In this document: piece after piece, positions 1 through 5,546 of the stretch | How positions within the stretch are numbered: position 1 is the stretch's first letter | How the letters are laid out: each line of letters begins with the position of its first letter | Origin: an uncultured bacterium | GTDB lineage: Bacteria; Patescibacteriota; Minisyncoccia; Phycocordibacterales; UBA9973 | Reading direction: 5' to 3' | Assembly: GCA_903862375.1 (NCBI GenBank) | Contig: CAIOXR010000076.1 | Span: 1-12,607, forward strand | DNA length: 12,607 nucleotides | Made by a program: the position numbers and the translations under genes | The notes under the pieces: model-generated | Database searches by the model: none | Seen by the model: the letters and a program-made list of their open reading frames with translations, nothing else | What the model was told of the DNA's origin: nothing

Positions 1-1422
1 ATCTTCTGTATGTATATCTATATTATAATTACGTTCTTCTTTATCCTTCCATCTGTATCCTTGCTCTATAGCTTGTACCTTTGTTAGAGGAAAGTACTCT
101 TGAGCTATAGTCTCATTGTATGCAAAGGGAGAGAGTTCTGATGGAAAGAATTCACCGTACTTGTATATTTTTCCTTTAGAGTCTATGTAGGGCATATCTG
201 ACATGTGTTTGATGATTTTGGGAACCATTTCCTCGTATTCTTCCTTGGTGTATTGGTGGTTGAGGATGCAGTAGGATTTATTGCGGAGGCCGATGCAGGC
301 GAAGCAGTTAGAGCATGAAGTTAATGCAAAAGAATAATTTATATTAAAAGAATCATTTCTTATTGATAAAGAAAAAAATGAATTCAAAATATTCATACTT
401 ACAGACATTGATTCATATATATTTTCTAATCCTAACCCAGCACTAGTAGTATCATATATATCACGAGCAACCCCAACTATATCTTGTGAATTTTTACAAT
501 TTTCTCCTTTTGAAATATTAAAACTATTTATCACATTAGAACTTTCGGTAATATTATCACCTGTAGAATATTCGGATTTCAAAATATTTGCAAATTTCTT
601 CGGACTCTCAACCAAAACTTCCTTAAACTCGCTTTTCAAAGAATAAATACTCTTTTGTAATCTATTTAAAAATTCTTCTTTTTTAACCAAGAATTCTTCT
701 TTTGTTAATTGTTGATTTTTAAAAAAATACGATTTATTTCTCAAATTACAAGACATGATACAATCTTTGCAATTAACACAATCTTGTAAAAAATAACTAT
801 CCATGCAATCCCTTAGATTGTTTCCATAATAAACACGGTAACATTTCTGGCAATTTACTATTTCATAACAAAATTCATTATCCATCGAGAAATAAATCTC
901 CATAGAATCTTTCATTCTGACTCCAACATTAGAAAACATAACATTCTCTATATATCCTCCGCCAAAACAAAAGTGGCAATTACTAGCCTGAATAATATAA
1001 TTTACATATGGTGAATTTTTGTTTGAAATATGACCATTTAAATTTATTAGTGGTGTATTTTTGTATAAATCTAAATATTGAAGGAAAAAAGTTTTAGAGA
1101 AATTATAAGCCTCTCCATATTCTGAAGCTTCCCATTTATCTCCAAGCCAACAATTTTGGCAATAAACTTTTAAATTTTTATCACAAAAAACTGAAATTAT
1201 CTTTCCCTTGCATAAATCACAATTCCTATGGTAAAAAGACCTTTCATTTCTCCAAATCATTCTTCTTGCTATTCTACATTTCGAACAAAAAGTCGGTGCT
1301 GGAACTTTAAATTTTTCATAAAATAAAAAATCTTCGGGTTCTATCGTGAAGTCTTTTTTGCAGTTCTGACATATTTTATTTTCTGGTTTGTATTCCATAT
1401 TATTAATCCATTTATCTTTCAT
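1..1422 (-). CDS. Zinc-ribbon, cysteine-rich CPR protein, paralog B (3' end beyond window)
   Basis: The frame is open from an ATG at 1422 to the left edge, giving 474 codons, so the C-terminus is missing. The N-terminus carries a zinc-ribbon pattern with C18/C21 and C46/C49, followed by a second Cys-rich cluster. The middle has CxxCxxC-type clusters and the motif 'CIGLRNKSYCILNHQYTKEEY'. It is a full-length paralog of the gene at 1469-3184, which lies 46 bases upstream and is probably co-transcribed. I chose ATG 1422 over ATG 1398 because GGAAGAA lies just before it, and an in-frame TAG upstream closes the frame. Related Parcubacteria proteins are, as I recall, often labelled 'caib/baif family', but nothing here resembles a CoA-transferase. 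Zinc binding is inferred from the cysteines; the function is unknown. Codons in roughly 200-312 are much GC-richer than in the rest of the gene. Confidence 0.88.
   Translation of the reverse strand, partial: MKDKWINNMEYKPENKICQNCKKDFTIEPEDFLFYEKFKVPAPTFCSKCRIARRMIWRNERSFYHRNCDLCKGKIISVFCDKNLKVYCQNCWLGDKWEASEYGEAYNFSKTFFLQYLDLYKNTPLINLNGHISNKNSPYVNYIIQASNCHFCFGGGYIENVMFSNVGVRMKDSMEIYFSMDNEFCYEIVNCQKCYRVYYGNNLRDCMDSYFLQDCVNCKDCIMSCNLRNKSYFFKNQQLTKEEFLVKKEEFLNRLQKSIYSLKSEFKEVLVESPKKFANILKSEYSTGDNITESSNVINSFNISKGENCKNSQDIVGVARDIYDTTSAGLGLENIYESMSVSMNILNSFFSLSIRNDSFNINYSFALTSCSNCFACIGLRNKSYCILNHQYTKEEYEEMVPKIIKHMSDMPYIDSKGKIYKYGEFFPSELSPFAYNETIAQEYFPLTKVQAIEQGYRWKDKEERNYNIDIHTED
88..169. repeat. 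82-bp block identical to 1883-1964
   Basis: Bases 88-169 match 1883-1964 without a mismatch. Similarity continues with few differences to about position 216 (about 2011 in the other copy). Both copies encode the stretch around 'YGEFFPSELSPFAYNE' in the C-terminal half of the two zinc-ribbon paralogs. The surrounding gene bodies are far more diverged, so recent gene conversion or recombination is likely. Confidence 0.9.
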
Positions 1423-1428
1423 TTCTTC

Positions 1429-1453
1429 CAGATAGGGGTTTAACCCCTATCTG
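1429..1453 (-). promoter_or_regulatory. Perfect palindrome between the two zinc-ribbon paralogs, touching the downstream RBS
   Basis: On the minus strand the sequence reads CAGATAGGGGTT, one A, then AACCCCTATCTG: a 12-bp perfect inverted repeat, realistically an 11-bp stem with a TAA loop. It lies 15 bases after the stop of the upstream gene. Its last base is followed directly by GAAGAAATG, so the GGA of the only SD-like site in the window starts inside the stem. There is no U-run on either side, so it is not a standard terminator. It could be a protein-binding palindrome, an RNA-processing or stability hairpin, or a translational control element. Confidence 0.6.
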
Positions 1454-1468
1454 AAATATATATTTAAT

Positions 1469-3184
1469 TTAATATACTTCATTTTGATAACACTTCTCAC
1501 AATACACAATCTCAGGTCTATCTGGAGAGTATGAAGTCTCAAAGGTATTAGTACAACCTTCTTTCATACAGGATCTATGCCAGAGTTTCATAGGGTTTCT
1601 TTTAGAGAGTCTCTCATAGTGTCTACAGTTAGGACAATATCTTGGTAATGCAATATTGTGTCTTTTTAGAAAATCAAATTCTTCTTTTGTTATTTTATAT
1701 GCTTCTGTGCATTGAGTTAATTCACTTCCTTTATTTGGACAAGAAATTATATCATTCATAATCTTTTCATCTACATTTTTTATATCATCTTGTAACTTAT
1801 CACTACTAATCGTTATTTTATAATTCCTATCTAAACTTCTTCTATATAAGTTACCTGAATCTATAATATCTTTAAAATTTTTAGGAAAGTACTCTTGAGC
1901 TATAGTCTCATTGTATGCAAAGGGAGAGAGTTCTGATGGAAAGAATTCACCGTACTTGTATATTCTTCCTTTAAAGTCTATGTAGGGCATGTCAGACATG
2001 TGTTTGATGATTTTAGGGATAAGAATCTCATACTCTTCTTTGGTATATTTTTTATTTAAAATACAATATTCTCCTTTTCTTATACCAATACAACCAAAAA
2101 GATTCTTAGAATTAAAACACATATAAGTATAGTGGGTATTTAAGCATGAATGAGTTAAGACTCCAAAAAGTATACTAGAACCTTTTAAACCAGAATCAAC
2201 CCCTTCATACATAAGTGAAGCTCCCCCACCAAAACCATACATATCATAACTATCTTTTGCAGTAATACCATGAATCACATATTTTGAATCTTCCATACTA
2301 TCATAAACATCGAAAGAATATTTAACATTTTTTGAATTAGTTATGTTATCACCTATTGAATCTATTGATTTTATAATATTTGCGTATTTATGAGGATATT
2401 TTAATACAAAATCTTTATATTTTTCTTTAAAATCTAACAAAAAAGAGTAACTACCAAAATTAAATTTATCTTTTTCTATTAAGTAATTTTCTTTTGTATA
2501 CTGAACATTCCAAATACAATATTTTCTATTTCTGAGATTTATACAACCAATACAATCTTGGCAATTCACACAATTTTTTAAGAAATATGAATTAATACAC
2601 TCATCAGTATTGTATGAGAAATGAGTATTATATAAAGTATCGCAAAGTAAACTTCCATAACAATTCTCAGACTTTTGTAAGCTATATATATCCATACAAT
2701 TTTTTATACTTACTGCACCTTGAGCATAAGAAGTATCTTCTGTTAAGAATGAAGCATACACAAGATAGCAATTCTTGCAATCTGCATTATGATTCCCATA
2801 AAGAGAATTAACGCATAAATTGTTCCCTAAATTTAATAATGGTACTTTAGACAACAAGTCTTTATATTGTTCAAAGAATGGTTTAGTAAAATCATAATCT
2901 ACTCCATATTCAGTCGGATCCCATTTATCTGTCCACCATATATCTCTATCATAAACTTTTACATTTACTTCAGGATGAAACATTGTAATAATAGATTCTA
3001 CAGAATAATCACAATTTCTTTTAAATAAAGATCTTTCGTTCCTCCAAGTCATACGACGAATAGTTCTGCATTCTGGACAAAAAGTTGGTGGAGGAACTTT
3101 AATTTTTTCATAGAATAAAAAGTCTTCGGGTTCTATCGTGAAGTCTTTTTTACAGTTCTGACAATTTTTCATTTCTTTCTCCAT
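1469..3184 (-). CDS. Zinc-ribbon, cysteine-rich CPR protein, paralog A
   Basis: 571 aa with no signal peptide or membrane segment, so probably cytoplasmic. The N-terminal zinc ribbon has C8/C11 and C36/C39, then WRNERSLFKRNC (47-58). The C-terminal ribbon has C517/C520, C539/C544 and C562/C565. The two ends look like duplicates: both carry an 'EDFLFYEKIKVP' or 'EEFDFLKRHNIALP' stretch, then CPxCR and a basic tail. The centre has two copies of a unit, near 199-241 (GCINLRNRKYCIWNVQYTKE) and 349-392 (GCIGIRKGEYCILNKKYTKE). I recognise it as a family common in Parcubacteria, often carrying the misleading 'caib/baif' label. Nucleic-acid or protein binding through zinc is possible but unproven. 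The ATG at 3184 follows an AT-rich leader without an SD. The upstream terminator at 3202-3239 leaves only about 17 bases, so its promoter must overlap that hairpin region or the gene depends on readthrough. Confidence 0.9.
   Translation of the reverse strand: MEKEMKNCQNCKKDFTIEPEDFLFYEKIKVPPPTFCPECRTIRRMTWRNERSLFKRNCDYSVESIITMFHPEVNVKVYDRDIWWTDKWDPTEYGVDYDFTKPFFEQYKDLLSKVPLLNLGNNLCVNSLYGNHNADCKNCYLVYASFLTEDTSYAQGAVSIKNCMDIYSLQKSENCYGSLLCDTLYNTHFSYNTDECINSYFLKNCVNCQDCIGCINLRNRKYCIWNVQYTKENYLIEKDKFNFGSYSFLLDFKEKYKDFVLKYPHKYANIIKSIDSIGDNITNSKNVKYSFDVYDSMEDSKYVIHGITAKDSYDMYGFGGGASLMYEGVDSGLKGSSILFGVLTHSCLNTHYTYMCFNSKNLFGCIGIRKGEYCILNKKYTKEEYEILIPKIIKHMSDMPYIDFKGRIYKYGEFFPSELSPFAYNETIAQEYFPKNFKDIIDSGNLYRRSLDRNYKITISSDKLQDDIKNVDEKIMNDIISCPNKGSELTQCTEAYKITKEEFDFLKRHNIALPRYCPNCRHYERLSKRNPMKLWHRSCMKEGCTNTFETSYSPDRPEIVYCEKCYQNEVY
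1883..1964. repeat. 82-bp block identical to 88-169
   Basis: This is the second copy of the perfectly shared segment, lying within paralog A. See the entry at 88-169 for extent and interpretation. Confidence 0.9.
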
Positions 3185-3201
3185 ATATTAAATTGTATAC
3201 C

Positions 3202-3239
3202 AAAAAACCTCATTATTCAAATGAATAATGAGGTTTTTT
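3202..3239 (-). terminator. Rho-independent terminator after the membrane fusion protein gene
   Basis: A 17-bp perfect stem (AAAAAACCTCATTATTC paired with GAATAATGAGGTTTTTT) surrounds a 4-base loop at 3219-3222. It starts 8 bases after the adaptor stop codon on the minus strand and ends in six T. The stem is symmetric, so it could also work on the plus strand, but no plus-strand gene needs it. It separates the FKBP/adaptor unit from the zinc-ribbon genes. Confidence 0.92.
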
Positions 3240-3246
3240 ATATATC

Positions 3247-4749
3247 CTATTTCTTAATCAAAATTACAAATTCTTCTCCGGAAGTAAGGCCACTTAAGAC
3301 TTCTACGACTCCACCATCCCCTTCTATACCTGTAGTTATAGGGACTGTCTTGTACTTCTTGGTTCTTGCATTTGTAATTACTCTTAAAGTCTGATTACCT
3401 TTGTCATCCTTAACTATTGAACGGGATGGAATGGAAAGGACATTTGCTTTTTCTTTCACTTTTATCGTCATATTCGCTGTCATACCAGGACGAAGCTCTG
3501 GGAGCTGATCTGTACTAGCTGTCACTTTATAATTCACAACACCTGAGACTAAAGTTGAAGAAGGATCTATCTTTGTGATACTACCTTTGAATATTTTATC
3601 TGATCCAAAAGAATCATAAGTAATCTCTACTGGCATACCGACAGAAAGATTTGCAATATTTGCTTCATTAATATTTGTCTCCAAATATATATTTGATACA
3701 TCCTGTAAAACTATCGCTGTCTTTTGCATTACTGCTTGCTCTCCAATCTTTATATCAATACTTGTGATCGTTCCATCGGCTGGAGCAACGATCATAGTAT
3801 CATTATATCTTGAAAGTGCACCTTGTACTTGACCCTCAGCTGAAAGAATATCTGCATTTGCTAAGTCGATATCTGAACCTCTCGCTTTTGACTTTTTGAT
3901 AGCGAGCTCTGCTGTGCGCTGATCAATAGCAAACTTTGCTTGTGATACTGCAGATTGATATGCATTATAATTTGCTAGATAATTTGCAGCTTTTTTATTT
4001 GGAATATTTATAACCCAATCATTCACATTTATATTGGTATTACTTGGAAACTTAATATAAAGACCTGAGTTACCAATAGGCTGAGCAATGATAGTATTAC
4101 TTACCCCACTACCCTCGGCAAGCCCTGAAATTGTAAAACTAGTTCCTCCTACACTGTAGTATGAAGTAATCTTGATAGCGCCTTCTTTACCTAGATTATA
4201 AGTACCACTTATAGTTGGACTGACATAGTCACTTGTACCATCTTTAGGAACAGCTTCAATCGTAGAATTTAATAGATTCTGGTACGCATTATTCACAAGA
4301 GTTTCTTGTGTTAGCTTTGTTTGCTCTAAAGTTACTTCTGCGAGTGTTATCTCCTCATTCGTTGCGCCTTCTATAGTTCTTTTAAGTCTTGCTTGTGCTC
4401 CTGCAAGTGCTCCACGTGCTGAGGTAAGAGTTGCGTACTCTGTATCTGAGTCGAGAGTCGCAAGGACTTGTCCTGCTTTAACTTTATCCCCTACTTTTAC
4501 TTTTACAGTTTTTACTACACCTGTCCCATTAAAAGATAAATTCAAATCTGTGTTTGAAACAACCTGACCAGTAGCTAAAACTGTCTGTTTCAAATCTGAA
4601 ATTTTTGCTATTTCTGTGACTGTATTTACTACACTTGAAGGTGTCTTAAAAATAAAATATGACACAGCAATAAGAACAAGGATTAAAATACCCCAAGTTC
4701 GCTTCCTTCTTATATTCCTCTGGAAGAATAATTTACCTTTTTCTTTCAT
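3247..4749 (-). CDS. HlyD/MacA-type membrane fusion protein (periplasmic adaptor-like) with inserted beta domain
   Basis: 500 aa from the ATG at 4749, which lies 4 bases after the FKBP stop; an in-frame TTG at 4767 would add six residues and overlap that gene. A single N-terminal anchor follows basic residues (about W19-F34). The first lipoyl-like half is at 74-100 (GTGVVKTVKVKVGDKVKAGQ), flanking helices are near 103-162 and 253-316, and the second lipoyl half is at 319-340 (VAPADGTITSIDIKIGEQ). Beta-barrel and membrane-proximal parts follow (350-500, including LRPGMTANMTI). Family members link an inner-membrane pump, usually MacB-like ABC or RND, to the outside. Residues about 164-252, rich in G/S/T/I, replace the tip of the usual helical hairpin with a probable beta domain. 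No pump gene lies in the window, so the substrate is unknown. Co-transcription with the FKBP gene is very likely. Confidence 0.9.
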   Translation of the reverse strand: MKEKGKLFFQRNIRRKRTWGILILVLIAVSYFIFKTPSSVVNTVTEIAKISDLKQTVLATGQVVSNTDLNLSFNGTGVVKTVKVKVGDKVKAGQVLATLDSDTEYATLTSARGALAGAQARLKRTIEGATNEEITLAEVTLEQTKLTQETLVNNAYQNLLNSTIEAVPKDGTSDYVSPTISGTYNLGKEGAIKITSYYSVGGTSFTISGLAEGSGVSNTIIAQPIGNSGLYIKFPSNTNINVNDWVINIPNKKAANYLANYNAYQSAVSQAKFAIDQRTAELAIKKSKARGSDIDLANADILSAEGQVQGALSRYNDTMIVAPADGTITSIDIKIGEQAVMQKTAIVLQDVSNIYLETNINEANIANLSVGMPVEITYDSFGSDKIFKGSITKIDPSSTLVSGVVNYKVTASTDQLPELRPGMTANMTIKVKEKANVLSIPSRSIVKDDKGNQTLRVITNARTKKYKTVPITTGIEGDGGVVEVLSGLTSGEEFVILIKK

Positions 4750-4753
4750 ATAA

Positions 4754-5338
4754 TTATTTAATTGCAACTAACTCTACATCAAATACCAAGTCTGCATTTG
4801 CAGGTATTCCTGATCCTGGTGGTGGTGTCGAACCATAAGCTTGCTCTGCAGGAATAACGAGACGACGAGTACCACCTATCTTCATACCTGGAATTCCATT
4901 TGTCCAACCCTTGATAACGCCTGATAGTGGAAATGTGACTGGATCTGAACCGAAATCTTTTGAAGATTGGAAAATTGCTCCTGTAGATGCTACAGCTCCA
5001 GTATAGTGTACACTGACTGTAGCTCCAGACTTAACTTCTTCACCATTACCTACGATTAAATCTATTTTCTTTAATTCAGCTGTTTTTGCAACTGGAATAA
5101 AATCCTTCATTAATTTAACATTTTTATTTGGTTCCATATTTTTTTGTTGTGATGGAGTAGCACTCTCTGCTGTAGCTTTGGGCTCATCTACTTTTGCGAT
5201 CGTACCTACATTATTTATCCCCTTAAGTGGATCTTCTTTTGTAGCTTGATGCATAAGCATATAAATAACGAAACCTATAAGACAAGCAACTATAACGAAT
5301 GAAACTACTACACCAATATTTTCTTTTTGATTTTGCAT
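4754..5338 (-). CDS. Membrane-anchored FKBP-type peptidyl-prolyl cis-trans isomerase
   Basis: 194 aa. Residues 9-29 form one hydrophobic anchor (VVVSFVIVACLIGFVIYMLM), followed by a polar linker (about 30-85) and an FKBP domain from about 88 to the end. Active-site residues line up with FKBP12: Y112 (VHYTG), F123, F136, V141-I142, W145 (VIKGW), Y168 (AYG) and F186. FKBP12 D37, part of the common FDSS motif, is Q124 here (IFQSS), which may alter activity or ligand binding. The enzyme class catalyses cis-trans isomerisation of Xaa-Pro bonds; here it should act on the outer face of the cytoplasmic membrane. It is the first gene of a two-gene unit with the adaptor at 3247-4749, so a role in folding exported or envelope proteins is plausible. 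The ATG at 5338 follows an AT-rich leader with no SD. Confidence 0.94.
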   Translation of the reverse strand: MQNQKENIGVVVSFVIVACLIGFVIYMLMHQATKEDPLKGINNVGTIAKVDEPKATAESATPSQQKNMEPNKNVKLMKDFIPVAKTAELKKIDLIVGNGEEVKSGATVSVHYTGAVASTGAIFQSSKDFGSDPVTFPLSGVIKGWTNGIPGMKIGGTRRLVIPAEQAYGSTPPPGSGIPANADLVFDVELVAIK

Positions 5339-5349
5339 ATTTTATTTTG

Positions 5350-5377
5350 TAATTATCAACTTTATTTCTGATAATTA
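5350..5377 (-). promoter_or_regulatory. Inverted repeat in the FKBP leader
   Basis: TAATTATCA (5350-5358) and TGATAATTA (5369-5377) form a perfect 9-bp inverted repeat with a 10-base spacer, ending 11 bases before the FKBP start codon. It may be an operator palindrome or an AU hairpin near the ribosome landing site. Only the symmetry is seen; the function is inferred. Confidence 0.45.
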
Positions 5378-5381
5378 ACGT

Positions 5382-5412
5382 GTCGCACGACGACAACAAT
5401 ATGCGACGACAA
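5382..5412. repeat. GC-rich direct and inverted repeat in the FKBP leader
   Basis: CGACGACAA occurs at 5388-5396 and again at 5404-5412, a 16-base period. GTCGCA (5382-5387) and TGCGAC (5402-5407) are also inverted partners. This is the only GC-rich patch in an otherwise very AT-rich 208-base gap and lies in the predicted transcript leader. Possible roles are a regulator binding site or leader RNA structure. Confidence 0.45.
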
Positions 5413-5441
5413 TTAACTTATAATATAAATAATACTTTTGT

Positions 5442-5450
5442 ATTATATCA
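5442..5450 (-). promoter_or_regulatory. Extended -10 promoter element for the FKBP/adaptor unit
   Basis: On the minus strand the sequence is TGATATAAT, a consensus TATAAT with the upstream TGn of an extended -10. The -35 position at the usual spacing (TTTTTA) is poor, as expected for extended -10 promoters. Transcription would start near 5435, giving a leader of about 100 bases that carries the repeats at 5350-5412. It lies just downstream of the fusA terminator. Confidence 0.55.
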
Positions 5451-5493
5451 TTATTTTTGAATAATAAAAAGTACAATTTATAATATCAAAATT

Positions 5494-5530
5494 TAAAACA
5501 CCTCACAGGCTCTGCCTGTGAGGTGTTTTA
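5494..5530 (-). terminator. Rho-independent terminator of fusA
   Basis: TAAAACACCTCACAGGC, loop TCT, then GCCTGTGAGGTGTTTTA form a 17-bp perfect stem. On the minus strand it lies 16 bases after the fusA stop and ends in a T-run continued by AAATTTTG. The GC-rich core stands out in AT-rich surroundings. Confidence 0.95.
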
Positions 5531-5546
5531 TGTTTACTCTTTTAAA

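Noticed and set aside
2614..2811. Plus-strand ORF of 65 codons
   Set aside because: It lies wholly inside the zinc-ribbon gene on the other strand, has no recognisable protein features, and the minus-strand frame is clearly coding.
1..3184. CaiB/BaiF CoA-transferase function for the paralogs
   Set aside because: The label is common for this family, but the sequences show zinc ribbons and Cys-rich units, with no CoA-transferase features.
3185..3240. Promoter (TTGAAT ... TATACA) for zinc-ribbon paralog A
   Set aside because: The boxes would lie within the terminator stem at 15-16 base spacing and leave a leader of only about 15 bases; too weak to list as a feature.
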